In this document: positions 52,247 through 62,029 of the stretch, piece by piece
How the letters are laid out: each line of letters opens with the position of its first letter
How positions within the stretch are numbered: position 1 is the first letter of the stretch
Assembly (NCBI RefSeq): GCF_001905595.1
Contig: NZ_LIXI01000006.1
Location: 248,001 to 312,000, forward strand
From: Streptomyces sp. CB00316
Lineage (GTDB): Bacteria > Actinomycetota > Actinomycetes > Streptomycetales > Streptomycetaceae
Length of the DNA stretch: 64,000 bases
Direction: 5' to 3'
Made by a program: the position numbers and the translations under genes
Notes under the pieces: generated by a model
Told to the model about the DNA's origin: nothing
The model's database searches: none
The model's input: the letters and a program-made list of their open reading frames with translations, nothing else

Positions 52247-53891
52247 TCACGCACGTCTCGTCCTTCCCCGGCAGCCTGCCCGTCTCCAGGTACCGGTTGA
52301 CCTTGGTGTCCACGCACGCGTTCCCGTACTCCCCGTACAGCGCGTGCCGGTTGGCACCCTTGAGGGTGAGGAGCCGGGAGCTGGGGAGCTGGTCGTGGAG
52401 GGCGACGCTGCCCCGGTACGTGGTGCGCGGGTCGCCGGTGGCGGCGACGATCAGGGCCGGGGCATCGTGACGTATGCGGGTGGGGTTCTCGCGTGGGGCG
52501 TCCCAGAACGCGCACGGGCCGATGTTCTCGGTGAGCGGGCCGAACAGCGGGTGGGCGGCGCGGGCACGTTCGATGTCGCGCCAGTAGAGCTCGGGGTCCC
52601 GTGGTGCCGGCCCGTCGCCGCAGAGGATCGCCATCTGGACACTGCCGGAAGGCGAGCCCTCGCCGGTCAGCGCGAAGCGCAGTTGCTCGCTGAACCCCTT
52701 GGAGAGGGGCACCTGTTGGCCCTTGGCCGCCTTGGACAGTACGGAGACCTGCTCGGCCAGGGACGCCCGGGACGCGTCGGTGTCGTCGGCCACGCCCATG
52801 AAGAGGAGCGTCGGTATGTGGGTGTCGTCGACCCGGAAGGTGTCCGGCGCGGTGCCGACCGTCAGGGGGCCGCGCCCCGCCCTCACCATCACACGGTCGA
52901 TGGTGGCCAGCACGGCGGTAGGGGTGCGGCCCAGGCCGTACGTCGTGTGGCGGCCGGCAGCCCAGACGGCCCACGCCGAGAGTGCCTGCTCGTTCTCCCG
53001 TACCGCGCCCTTCAACAGCCGGGGACCGTAGGCGCGCGGGTCGATCCCTCCGTCCAGGACCACCCGGTCGTAGCGTCCGGGGAACATCTGCGTGTAGACC
53101 GTGCCCAGGTACGTACCGTACGAGTAGCCCAGGTAGGAGATCTTCCGCTCGCCCAGCGCGCCCCGGATCACGTCCATGTCGCGGGCGGTGTTGCGCGTGG
53201 TGACGTGCGGGAGGACCGAGGCGTTGGTGGCGCGGCACTTGGCGGCCAGGCTCTTGCTCAGGGCCACATGGCGGTCGAAGCCCGCCCGGCCCGCCCCGGC
53301 CGAGAACCAGGGGAAGCTGACGGGCCAGCCGCAGTCCAGCGGGGTGCTGCGGCCGACGAAGCGCGGGTCGAAGCCGATGATGTCGTAGCGGGCACCGGCC
53401 TTCTTCATCGCCGTGCGTATGACAGGCGGGGACTCCACCGCCGTGCCGCCGGGGCCGCCGTTGTTGAGGAGGATCGCGCCTATACGGCGGCGGGTGTCGG
53501 TGGCCTTCAGCCGGGACACCGCGACCGTGATCGTGCGGCCCCGAGGAGCGGCGTAGTCCAGCGGGACCGTGACGTTCGCGCACTGCACGCCCGCCTCGTC
53601 CAGGTCCCTGCCCGTCGCGTCGTCGGGGGACTGCGCGCACGTGCCCCAGGACAGGCGTTGGTCGTAGTAGCGGTCGAGTCCGTGGTGCGGCTGAGCCCCG
53701 GCCGCCGTCGTCTCGGCGGTGCGTGCCGCCGCTGCGGGGGGCGCCAGGGCTGGTGACGCGGGGGGCGCCAGGGTTGGTGAGGCGGGAGCGGCCAGGGCTG
53801 GTGAGGCGGTGAGGCCTACGGCGAGTGCGAGGCCTGCGGCCGCGGCGCTGCGGGCCGCTCGGCTGTGGGTGATCTTCTCTGCGTATCTCAC
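52242..53891 (-). CDS. Secreted tripeptidyl aminopeptidase-like alpha/beta hydrolase
   Basis: 549 residues from a GTG at 53891. Signal peptide ARSAAAAGLALAVGLTASPA followed by an Ala/Pro repeat linker. AB-hydrolase fold with oxyanion NNGGPGGTA, nucleophile elbow LGYSYGTYLG, and C-terminal TAP domain with His in GANRHALYGEYGNACVD. Such exported serine peptidases (SlpD/SlpE/TAP type) release N-terminal tripeptides and process secreted proteins. A tandem TSPALAPPAS-like repeat in the linker suggests copy-number variation. Confidence 0.87.
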   Translation of the reverse strand: MRYAEKITHSRAARSAAAAGLALAVGLTASPALAAPASPTLAPPASPALAPPAAAARTAETTAAGAQPHHGLDRYYDQRLSWGTCAQSPDDATGRDLDEAGVQCANVTVPLDYAAPRGRTITVAVSRLKATDTRRRIGAILLNNGGPGGTAVESPPVIRTAMKKAGARYDIIGFDPRFVGRSTPLDCGWPVSFPWFSAGAGRAGFDRHVALSKSLAAKCRATNASVLPHVTTRNTARDMDVIRGALGERKISYLGYSYGTYLGTVYTQMFPGRYDRVVLDGGIDPRAYGPRLLKGAVRENEQALSAWAVWAAGRHTTYGLGRTPTAVLATIDRVMVRAGRGPLTVGTAPDTFRVDDTHIPTLLFMGVADDTDASRASLAEQVSVLSKAAKGQQVPLSKGFSEQLRFALTGEGSPSGSVQMAILCGDGPAPRDPELYWRDIERARAAHPLFGPLTENIGPCAFWDAPRENPTRIRHDAPALIVAATGDPRTTYRGSVALHDQLPSSRLLTLKGANRHALYGEYGNACVDTKVNRYLETGRLPGKDETCVK

Positions 53892-53987
53892 ACAACAGAC
53901 GCTAGAAGTCACGGCGTTCGCACTCACTACGGCTGGCACCCCACTTCGCAGGGGGGCCAGCTCCTCCTCGGCCCACCCCCTGGCCGG

Positions 53988-54863
53988 TCACCCGGCCAGG
54001 AGCTCCCCGATCACCCACCACGCGTTCCGCGCCATCGCCGGGTTCGACTCCCGGTAGGCGGCGAGCTCCATCACCGCGATGGACAGCGCCCAGCCACGCC
54101 CCCGCTCCCAGCTCGCGTCGTCGGCCCCGACCGCCGTACGGAACGCCTCCCTGGCCCCGGCCGGCAGCAGGTACCAGGCGGCGATCAGGTCGACGGCGGG
54201 ATCGGCCAGCCCCATGCAGGCGAAGTCGATCACTCCCGTGAGGCGGCCGTCCGCGACCAGGACGTTGCCCGGCTGGAGGTCCCCGTGCACCCAAACGGGC
54301 GCGCCCGTGAAGGCCGGGGCGGCCAGCGCCTTGTCCCAGGCGGCGGTGGCCGCCCCGGCGTCAAGGACGCCGTCCAGCCCGGCGATCACCTTGCGCGTCT
54401 CCGCGTCCCGGGAGGCCAGAAGTTCGCCGCGGTAGGCCGGCGGGCCGTCCACCGGGTCGATGCGGCGCAGCGCGAGAACGAACTCCGCCAGGTCCGCGGC
54501 GAAGAGCTCCGGCGCCCATGTGCCGTCACCGGGCAGCGGGTTCGTCCCCTCCAGCCATGTGCAGACCGACCAGGCCCAGGGGAAGCCCTCGGCCGGAGCC
54601 CCCTGAGCCAACGGCGCCGGGACCGGTACGGGCAGCTGCGCGGCCAGCCGGGGCAGCCAGAGGTGCTCCGTGGCGACGTCGGCCGCGCTGCCCTCCGTAC
54701 GCGGCAGCCGTACCGCCTTGTCGTCGCCCAGGCGGTAGACCGCGTTCGCCGTCCCACTCGCGTCGACCGCCTCCACGGGCAGGTCCGCCCAGTGCGAGAA
54801 CTGGGCAGCGATCAACGTGCGGACGAGTGTGGCGGAGTCGAGGAGCGTGGAGTCGAGGGTCAC
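53988..54863 (-). CDS. Aminoglycoside phosphotransferase-family kinase 3
   Basis: 291 residues from a GTG at 54863 (an ATG at 54905 would add 14). Nucleotide lobe YRLGDDKAVRLPRTEG, Brenner motif VWVHGDLQPGNVLV, metal-binding GVIDFACMGLADPAVD. Matches chromosomal APH-like kinases of Streptomyces; substrate may be a sugar or antibiotic. Lies in the core, separate from the two element-borne kinases. Confidence 0.85.
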   Translation of the reverse strand: MTLDSTLLDSATLVRTLIAAQFSHWADLPVEAVDASGTANAVYRLGDDKAVRLPRTEGSAADVATEHLWLPRLAAQLPVPVPAPLAQGAPAEGFPWAWSVCTWLEGTNPLPGDGTWAPELFAADLAEFVLALRRIDPVDGPPAYRGELLASRDAETRKVIAGLDGVLDAGAATAAWDKALAAPAFTGAPVWVHGDLQPGNVLVADGRLTGVIDFACMGLADPAVDLIAAWYLLPAGAREAFRTAVGADDASWERGRGWALSIAVMELAAYRESNPAMARNAWWVIGELLAG

Positions 54864-55124
54864 CCGGGGAGTGAACCAAGCGGTTCCGCGGCGGCACAAG
54901 GTCATTCCCGTCCTGTGCCCCGTGGCCGGTCCACCACTCCCGACCTGCGAAAGGCGGAGGGCCGATGGACCGTGGTCGAGGCCAACGCCGCCTGGGGCAG
55001 CGGATGTGACGACTCCGACCCCGGACGGGCCCTGGACACCGCGCTGCGCGCCGCCGGGGCGGCCGGCGAACCGGCCCCGCACGAGCCCGCCTTCATCCGG
55101 CGAAAACCGTGACCGCGAGGTCCC

Positions 55125-56084
55125 TCATTGGCACACCACTCTCATCTGCGCCGCCGCGTGGTGTGCCCCCACCCGGTCCGACGCGCCCCAGTCCCGGCCC
55201 CGGTCGATGAGCAGCACCGCGAACGCGTCGCCCTTGACCGGGTAGTTGCCCACCTCGACCGCGCTCCCCCGGTGCTGCGTCTGGCGCACCGCGAACCCGG
55301 TGTACGCGGAGTCCGCGTCGGCCGGGTCGGAGAGCACCCGGTAGACGGTCGGGTCGCCCGCCACGTCGCGGGCGCGCCCCTCCGGCACGAACACCGTCAG
55401 CGCGCACTCGCGGAAGCCCTCGCCGAGGTGCCAGGACCAGGTTGCGGTGGAGCCGCGGTCCTCTGTGGGGCTGCCCGACATCGGGACGGCGCTGAACCGG
55501 CCGTCACAGCCGCCGCCGGTGAATCCGCCCGAGGCGACCGCGTACCAGCCCGCCTCACCCCGCTCGAAGCGGCCGTACTCCCGGTACTCCCCCGCCGTGC
55601 AGCCCGGGCCCGCCCACTGCGTGAAGCGGCGGCCCCCCTCGTCCGGTGAGTCCGGGGAACCCGGGGAGGCCGGAGGATCCGGAACCTCCGGCGCTTCCGG
55701 CGCCTCCGAGGTCGGCTCCTCGGGCGTGGGCGCGGCGGGGGCGTCCTCCCCAGGGCCGATACGGGTGGGGGCCCCGCCCCCGATCCGGTCCGGCAGCGCG
55801 CCCGCCCGGCCCGCCGCGTCCGTACGGCTCGGGCCGCCGGCCACGTTCCCGCCGCCCGACAGGAGCAGCGCGGCCACCGTCGCCAGACCTCCGGCGGCCA
55901 CCACGACTCCCGCCGCCAGTAAGGCTTTACGTCGTCGGGGCAGGGTCGAGACGCGGCCCGTCAGGGTCTCGTGCGCGACCCAGGAGCTCTCGCCGGCCGC
56001 CATCCGGGAACGGGCCGATCCGCAGCCGGGGCAGACCATCCCCGGCAGCGCGCCGCGTTGACCACCGCAGTGTTGGCACCTCAT
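55125..56084 (-). CDS. Zinc-ribbon single-pass membrane protein
   Basis: 319 residues from the ATG at 56084. N-terminal zinc ribbon CQHCGGQRGALPGMVCPGCG, one membrane span (KALLAAGVVVAAGGLATVAA near 52-75), Pro/Glu linker, and an extracytoplasmic domain with four cysteines (AGPGCTAGEYREYGRFERGE, FTGGGCDGRF, FRECALTVFV, final VVCQ) probably in two disulfides. Likely a cell-surface sensor or adhesin-type protein; family not named. Confidence 0.7.
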   Translation of the reverse strand: MRCQHCGGQRGALPGMVCPGCGSARSRMAAGESSWVAHETLTGRVSTLPRRRKALLAAGVVVAAGGLATVAALLLSGGGNVAGGPSRTDAAGRAGALPDRIGGGAPTRIGPGEDAPAAPTPEEPTSEAPEAPEVPDPPASPGSPDSPDEGGRRFTQWAGPGCTAGEYREYGRFERGEAGWYAVASGGFTGGGCDGRFSAVPMSGSPTEDRGSTATWSWHLGEGFRECALTVFVPEGRARDVAGDPTVYRVLSDPADADSAYTGFAVRQTQHRGSAVEVGNYPVKGDAFAVLLIDRGRDWGASDRVGAHHAAAQMRVVCQ

Positions 56085-56224
56085 GACAGGACACCTTGCC
56101 AGGGCGGCGGCCCCAGAGGGAGGGCCCACGAACGATGGCCCGTACAGGGATCGGTTTAGAGCCGGGCGCAGAGTGCGTACAGCCGTCATTTCCGCAACGT
56201 CCTTGCACAAGAGCCCGGTTCAGC

Positions 56225-58123
56225 TCAGCTGAGCTCCTCCGGACACGGCGTCCCCGGCTGCAGCTGGTACGGCGCAGCCAGCCGGTACACCCCCGGCTTC
56301 GGCGCGAGGAGCTCGGTCCACTCGTCGCCGTACGGGCCCTCGTCCACGATCTTGTTCAGGCAGCCGTGGAGGTTGTCGAAGGTCTTGGGGGCCGTCTCGT
56401 CCTCCTGCGTCCGCAGCTTGGACTCCTCGGTCTCCTGCGGCCGCTCCACGCCCTTGCCCTGCTCGTCGACGACCGCGAGCCAGCGCGAGTGCGGGATCCG
56501 GATCAACACCCGGCCCGCCGACTCGACCCGGATCGTCAGCTCGTTCGCCCCCGCCTTCTCCACCGTGGCGGGCGGATCGGCGAGCGGGGTCGGCTCCAGG
56601 ACCCGGTAGAGCTTCCAGTTCTCGTCGCTCCATATCTCGCGGAGGTAGGGGAGCCCCTTCCCCACGAGCTCCGTCTCCCGCTCCGCCCCGCCGTCCGGCC
56701 TGCCGGTGGGCAGCACCACGTAGTGGACCGCCCAGCGGTCCAGCCACTGGCGGTAGTTGACCGCGTCCAGGGTGTCGTCGTAGAAGAGCGGGTTGCGCTT
56801 CATGTCGGCCTGCCGGTTCCAGCCGCGGGCCAGGTTGTACGTGGCCAGCGCCGAGGCCTCCCGGTGGCTGCTCGCGGGGACCACCTCGACCCGGCCCCGC
56901 TCGGCCCCGACCTGCTGGAGCTGGTTGACCAGGGGAGCCAGAGAACGGGCCCAGGAGGCGTCGGGGGTGGTGCGGACGATGTCGTCGACGCCCTTGAAGC
57001 CGATCCAGAAGTTGAGCCCCGCGAACGCCAGGACCAGCGCGTACCAGCGGCGGCTGCGCGGCACCGTGTACGGCAGGGCCGCCAGCAGCACGATCCCGGC
57101 GAACAGCATCGCCATGCGGGTCACGTTCGACCCGATCTGCGAGTCGACGAAGTAGGTGAGCACGGTGCCGAAGCCGTAGACCGCGGCCGCCGTGCGGACC
57201 GTGCTCCAGTCGCGCGGTACGAGGACGAAGACGAGGACCGAGAAGAGGAACGGCAGCGACACCGTCCCCAGCGACATCGGCTGCGTACCGGAGAACGGGA
57301 AGAGGAGGGAGGACAGCGCCACCACGGCGACCGGGGCGAGCCCGATCGCGTACGCGCCGGGGCGCCGCTTGTGGAGGAAGAGCGCGGCCGCGACCACCCC
57401 GAGGAAGAGCCCGGCGACCGGGCTGGAGGCGGTGGCCAGTGCGGCGAGCGGAGCGGCGACGGCCGCCTTGGCCCACCGCTTGTACCGCCAGCGGTGGGGC
57501 CAGCAGAAGACGGCGGCGACGGCACCGACGGCGAACATCATGCCGAGCCCGAACGTCACCCGCCCCGACAGCGCGTTGCACAGGTAGGCGAAGACCCCGG
57601 CGAGCGAGCAGGCCAGCGGATTGCGCACGGCCCGGACCCGGACCAGGATCAGCGCGGTCAGCCCGGCCGAGACCGTCCCCACGAGCATCATCGTGGAGCG
57701 GACGCCGAGCACCGACATCAGATACGGCGAGACCACGCTGTACGAGACGGGGTGCATGCCCCCGTACCAGGCGAGGTTGTACGCGGTGCCCGGGTGCCGG
57801 CCCACGAACTCGGCCCAGGCGTCCTGCGCCGCGATGTCGCCGCCGCTGTTGGCGAAGAAGAGGAACCACAGGACGTGGGTGACGGCCGCGGCCGCCGTGG
57901 CGATGGTGACGGGGTGGCGCAGCAGCCGCCGGGCCGGGGGGACGGGCGGTTCGGAGGCGGCGGACTCCGGGAAGGGCTCCGGCGTCCCGGGCTCCGGCGT
58001 GCCCGGCTCAGGCCGCTCCGGCGTACGGGGGGAGGGCAGCAGGGCGCGCGGGGCGGCGCCGCCGGCGGTCTCTCCGGTGCTGCTGTCCGCCTCGCGGCCG
58101 GGTCTCGGCTCCGCGGTGGTCAC
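56225..58123 (-). CDS. Polytopic integral membrane protein, GT-C-like
   Basis: 632 residues. After a Pro/Glu-rich 65-residue start come about 11 membrane helices (PVTIATAAAAVTHVLWFLFF, SMMLVGTVSAGLTALILVRV type) and an early extracytoplasmic loop with Asp (NSGGDIAAQDAWAEF). The C-terminal soluble domain of ~190 residues has WSDENWKLYRVLEPTPLADP. Topology resembles GT-C mannosyl/arabinosyltransferases acting on polyprenyl-linked sugars at the cell envelope. No sequence motif proves that. Confidence 0.65.
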   Translation of the reverse strand: MTTAEPRPGREADSSTGETAGGAAPRALLPSPRTPERPEPGTPEPGTPEPFPESAASEPPVPPARRLLRHPVTIATAAAAVTHVLWFLFFANSGGDIAAQDAWAEFVGRHPGTAYNLAWYGGMHPVSYSVVSPYLMSVLGVRSTMMLVGTVSAGLTALILVRVRAVRNPLACSLAGVFAYLCNALSGRVTFGLGMMFAVGAVAAVFCWPHRWRYKRWAKAAVAAPLAALATASSPVAGLFLGVVAAALFLHKRRPGAYAIGLAPVAVVALSSLLFPFSGTQPMSLGTVSLPFLFSVLVFVLVPRDWSTVRTAAAVYGFGTVLTYFVDSQIGSNVTRMAMLFAGIVLLAALPYTVPRSRRWYALVLAFAGLNFWIGFKGVDDIVRTTPDASWARSLAPLVNQLQQVGAERGRVEVVPASSHREASALATYNLARGWNRQADMKRNPLFYDDTLDAVNYRQWLDRWAVHYVVLPTGRPDGGAERETELVGKGLPYLREIWSDENWKLYRVLEPTPLADPPATVEKAGANELTIRVESAGRVLIRIPHSRWLAVVDEQGKGVERPQETEESKLRTQEDETAPKTFDNLHGCLNKIVDEGPYGDEWTELLAPKPGVYRLAAPYQLQPGTPCPEELS

Positions 58124-58293
58124 TACGGCTCTCCCCGTCCTCCGCCGGCCCCGTACGCCTTTCAGGACGCGTCCCGGCGTCCTTCAGTTGTCCGGGGACG
58201 CTAACACGTACCTCCGACACACACCCGTGACATGGAGCGGGGTGAGCGATGCCGCTCACCCCGTCCCACGAACGCGTCCGTGCCTCTGTCCGC

Positions 58294-60810
58294 TCAGCCG
58301 ATCCTGGTCAGCTTGTCGCCGAAGGCCGGCTCGGTCAGGTCGCCCTGCAGCACCACCGGTGCCGTGACCTTTCCGTTACCCGTGCCCACGGTCACCATGC
58401 CGACCTCGCTGCCGGCCGTCGCGGAGTGCGCGATGCCCTTGCCGTTGTCGGTGACCTTGAGCTCGACCTCCAGGCCGGGCCAGCCGACCGCCTTGAGGTT
58501 CTTCGTCGCTATCACCGGGGTCCGCGCACCGAAACCGTTGTCCACGTACCCGACCACGTCGCCCTTCTTCACCACCGTGGCGGAGGTGGGTGCCTCCTGC
58601 GCGTCCTTGATCAGCTTCAGGCTGTTCTGCAGGGACAGCTCCAGGCTGTCGTAGAGCCGGCCCGTACCGGCCTGCTGGCCCATGACCGCTCCGTAGATCC
58701 AGAGCACCTTGCCGTCGACCTTGGTGTTCGCGGACCAGAGCAGGTTGCCGCCCGCCGGGGTGGAGGAACCGGTCTTGATGCCGCTCACACCGTCCTGCAG
58801 AAGCAGATTGTTGTTGTTGTAGATCTTGCCGACTATGCCCTTGATCTCGATCTCGGGCATGTCCACGACTTCCCGGAACACCTCGTTCCGCATGACCGCC
58901 TGGGCCAGCTTGAGCTGGTCGGTCGCGGTGGAGACGGTGGTCTTCTCCAGGCCGCTCGGGTCCGTGTACGTCGAGTTGGTCATCCCGAGGTCCTTGGCCG
59001 CGTCGTTCATCTTGTCGATGAACGCGTCCTCGCTCCCCGCGTCCCAGCGGGCGAGCAGCCGCGCCGCGTTGTTCCCCGAGGGGATCATCAGCAGCTGGAG
59101 CATCTGCCGCTGGGTGAGCTGCTGCCCCTTGGTCAGGGGTGCCGTCGACTCTTCGGGGCGCTTGGACTCGTCCTCCGCCTTCTGGTCGACGGTGATCGTC
59201 TCGCCCTCCTCGTCATCCTTGAGGGGGTGCGCCTGGAGGATGACGTGGGCGGTCATGACCTTCGCGACGCTGGCGATGGGTGCCGGCTTCTGCGCCCCCT
59301 CGGTACCGAGCGACCCGACGCCGTCCACCATCACGGCGGACTGTCCCTGGCCCGGCCAGGACAGCTTCGTCCCGCCGCCCTCGAAGGTGTACGTCGGCTT
59401 CGCCGTGAGCTCCAGGACCGGCTCCGGTAGCTGCCGCATCACCTGCACGATCGCAAAGACGATCAGCAGGAGGAGGACCAGCGGGGTCCAGATCTTGACC
59501 CGCCGCACCGCCGTACGGACCGGGGTCTCGGCCGGCGGCGGGGTGTTCGTCAGCTCGGCGAGCAGGTCGAGCGGCGGCTTGGGCGGCAGCGGCTGCTGCC
59601 GGGTCCGCTCGGCCGCCGCCCATGACGGGGCGGCCGGGGCGGACGGAGCGGCCGATGCCGGGGTGGGGGCCGGGGTCCGGGCCGGGGTGGGGGCCGGGGT
59701 CCCCGAGTCGTCCGGCGTACCCGTCGGCGCCTCGGTCGCCGGCGCGCGGGGCGCGGGGGCGGGCCGTACGTCGTCGGAGCGCAGGGGCACGAAGGTGCTC
59801 GGGCGCTCGACGGCGCTCTCGGGCTCGCGAGCCTTGTCGCCCGCAGCCTTGTCGCCCGCAGCCTTCAGCTCTTCGCGTTCCTGCGGCGAGAGCTTCAGCG
59901 CGGTCGTCGGCTGGTCGACCCTCTTGGCGGGCGCGACCGCCTTGAAGACGGCCGTGGGCTGATCGATTCCTCGCAGGTCGGAGCCGGTGCCGGCAGCGGG
60001 AGCGGGGCCCTCGCCGTCGTCGGAGTCGGAGTCGGAGTCGGCCGCAGATTCCGCCTTCTCGGCTTCAGCCGCGGTCGCGGTCTTGGCCTCGGCCTCCGGC
60101 TCCTCAACAGACGTGCGCTCGGCTTCGGCTTCGGCTTCGGCTTCGGCTTCGGCTTCGGAGTCGGAGTCGGAGTCGGAGGCAGGCTCGGCGTCGGAGGCAG
60201 GCTCGGCGTCGGAGGCAGGCTCGGCGTCGGAGGCAGGCTCGGCGTCGGAGGCAGGCTCGGCGTCGGCATCCGCGGCCGGCTCGGCCTTCGCCTCGCCCTT
60301 CGCGGGGCCGTCCGCCTTGTCGTCCGCCTCGCCCTCGCCCTCGACTGCCGCATCGACCCACGCGGCCACCGCCGCGCGCAGCCGTACGTCACCGGGCTCC
60401 GGCTCACCCGCAGCGGCGTCGGACGCGTCGGACGTGCCGTCCGTGTCGCCCTCAGGGGCCTCCGCCGCCGCGTCAGAGCCCTCGGGACCCTCAGAGGTCG
60501 CTGCGGGCTTCTGGGGCGTTATAGCGCCCTCAGGGGCCTTCGCGGGCTCCTCTTCGCCGGAAGCGGGCTCCTCGAGGCCGGAAGCGGACTCCTCCGGCGC
60601 ACGCCCGGCCTCGTCCTCCGGGAGGCGGGGACGGAAGACGGCCGTAGCCGTGTCCGACGCCACCCGGTCCGGCGTCGCCTCGTCGGCAGCCGCATCCTCA
60701 GCCACGTCCGCACCGGGTTCGCGGAACACCGCGCAGCGCGGATCGCGTTCCTCCGCAGCCGTCCCCGACGACTTCCGCTGCTCCGTTTTGTCGGGGGACT
60801 CGCCCGCCAC
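58294..60810 (-). CDS. D-alanyl-D-alanine carboxypeptidase (S11) with long acidic cytoplasmic region
   Basis: 838 residues. The catalytic domain is C-terminal: SxxK in PIASVAKVMTA, SxN in IPSGNNAARLL, KTG in GIKTGSSTPAGG. One span (WTPLVLLLLIVFAIVQVM) near residue 440 anchors it, so catalysis is extracytoplasmic, trimming peptidoglycan pentapeptides. The ~430-residue N-terminal region is cytoplasmic, highly acidic, with five DAEPAS repeats, EA and SD runs and two DQPT motifs (IDQPTAVF, VDQPTTALKL). This tail is far longer than in typical enzymes (~400 residues in total) and may bind division proteins or be phosphorylated. Confidence 0.9.
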   Translation of the reverse strand: MAGESPDKTEQRKSSGTAAEERDPRCAVFREPGADVAEDAAADEATPDRVASDTATAVFRPRLPEDEAGRAPEESASGLEEPASGEEEPAKAPEGAITPQKPAATSEGPEGSDAAAEAPEGDTDGTSDASDAAAGEPEPGDVRLRAAVAAWVDAAVEGEGEADDKADGPAKGEAKAEPAADADAEPASDAEPASDAEPASDAEPASDAEPASDSDSDSEAEAEAEAEAEAERTSVEEPEAEAKTATAAEAEKAESAADSDSDSDDGEGPAPAAGTGSDLRGIDQPTAVFKAVAPAKRVDQPTTALKLSPQEREELKAAGDKAAGDKAREPESAVERPSTFVPLRSDDVRPAPAPRAPATEAPTGTPDDSGTPAPTPARTPAPTPASAAPSAPAAPSWAAAERTRQQPLPPKPPLDLLAELTNTPPPAETPVRTAVRRVKIWTPLVLLLLIVFAIVQVMRQLPEPVLELTAKPTYTFEGGGTKLSWPGQGQSAVMVDGVGSLGTEGAQKPAPIASVAKVMTAHVILQAHPLKDDEEGETITVDQKAEDESKRPEESTAPLTKGQQLTQRQMLQLLMIPSGNNAARLLARWDAGSEDAFIDKMNDAAKDLGMTNSTYTDPSGLEKTTVSTATDQLKLAQAVMRNEVFREVVDMPEIEIKGIVGKIYNNNNLLLQDGVSGIKTGSSTPAGGNLLWSANTKVDGKVLWIYGAVMGQQAGTGRLYDSLELSLQNSLKLIKDAQEAPTSATVVKKGDVVGYVDNGFGARTPVIATKNLKAVGWPGLEVELKVTDNGKGIAHSATAGSEVGMVTVGTGNGKVTAPVVLQGDLTEPAFGDKLTRIG

Positions 60811-61003
60811 CGATGCCTCCTCATGCGCCGCGGGGCAATCCCCGCGCTGTCCGAACCATCTACCAGTGTCCTGTGTGAACCCCTGGCCGAGCTGCTAGAC
60901 GAGAACGACATACCTACCGGTTCCCGCACAAAGCAGTCAGGCGCTCTCGACAGATGAATGTGAGAGGGGTCACCCTGTCAGACATCCACGCGGGGAGGCA
61001 TGG

Positions 61004-61723
61004 ATGGGCAGGAGCCGCAGAACAATCCCGGAGGAGCTTCTGTTGCTCGCTCTGGACCCGACCACGGGTACCACAGCGCAGCCGCAGTCGCTCGACCTCG
61101 GCCTGGCCGGGGCACAGCTAGTGGAGCTGGCTCTGGCAGGACGGATAGCCCCTGACGGGGATCGTATCGCCGTGGTGATGCCACGGCCGACAGGAGATCC
61201 GACACTGGACTCCGCACTGGAGCTGCTGCGCCGTCGTGGCAGCCCGGTCCGGGCGGTCCACTGGATCGGCGGACCCCGGCTGGGGCTGCGCCAGATCTAT
61301 CTCGCTCATCTGGAGCGGTGCGGCATGGTTCACGCCGTGGCGGGCCAGATGTGCGGAGTGCTGCCGACGACTCGCTACCAGGCGACGGAGACAGCCATCA
61401 GCCGGGACATCAGGGCCCGGCTGGACAGTGCGATCCGCACCGGCGTACCGCCGGACCCGCGGACCGCGGCGCTCGCCGCACTGGCCCACGCGGTCGGACT
61501 CGGCAAGCACCTGTACCCCGGGAACGAGGGGCGTTCATCGCGCTCCCGGCTCCGGGACCTGATCAGGCACGACCCCATGGGCGGCCTCGTGGCGCACGCC
61601 GTGATGGACGTCCAGAACGGAGTGGCGGTCCAGCCACGCCGTACGCAGCAGGCGGCGGGCGTTCCTTTGCAGCCGCAAGCACAGGCACGCCGGGACAGCA
61701 TGGCGCACACCGCCGCGAGCTGA
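61004..61723 (+). CDS. GPP34 (GOLPH3-like) family protein
   Basis: 239 residues from an ATG at 61004 with GGGGAGG upstream. TIPEELLLLALDPTTGTTAQ and LDLGLAGAQLVELALAGRIA are the GPP34 opening; ALAALAHAVGLGKHLYP the late conserved helix. GOLPH3-like proteins bind phosphoinositides in eukaryotes; in Streptomyces they are numerous and of unsettled role, possibly membrane or lipid-linked regulation. The tail (after ~205) is Gln/Arg-rich. A strong terminator follows. Confidence 0.88.
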   Translation: MGRSRRTIPEELLLLALDPTTGTTAQPQSLDLGLAGAQLVELALAGRIAPDGDRIAVVMPRPTGDPTLDSALELLRRRGSPVRAVHWIGGPRLGLRQIYLAHLERCGMVHAVAGQMCGVLPTTRYQATETAISRDIRARLDSAIRTGVPPDPRTAALAALAHAVGLGKHLYPGNEGRSSRSRLRDLIRHDPMGGLVAHAVMDVQNGVAVQPRRTQQAAGVPLQPQAQARRDSMAHTAAS

Positions 61724-61818
61724 TCCGGAGCACCTGAGCAGGACCCGCGCAGAGGACCGCGCGGACAATCGCACACCGCCGTACCGTCGTCACAGGACCC
61801 GGTTCGGGAGCCGCACCA

Positions 61819-61856
61819 CGCACGGGGCAGCCGGTTTCGACCGGCTGCCCCGTGCG
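61819..61856 (+). terminator. Strong terminator after the GPP34 gene
   Basis: 17-bp perfect stem including GGGGCAGCCGGT and its complement, TTCG tetraloop at 61836-61839. No gene in 61724-62029. Confidence 0.8.
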
Positions 61857-62029
61857 CTTGCGCGCCGTATCGCACGCCCTGTCACGCGCCGGTGCGTACT
61901 CCGGTGCGCGGCCGGGGGCTCATACCGCGGGCACCTGCGTGTGGCCGTTTCCCAGCGCGCCCGGGGCAAGGGGTGGCAATCTGCTGAGCAGTAGATACGC
62001 ACAGCTACATAGCCGGAGGTGCACTTTCC

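Noticed and set aside
52344..53756. 470-codon plus-strand frame
   Set aside because: Antisense of the TAP-like peptidase; no start context.
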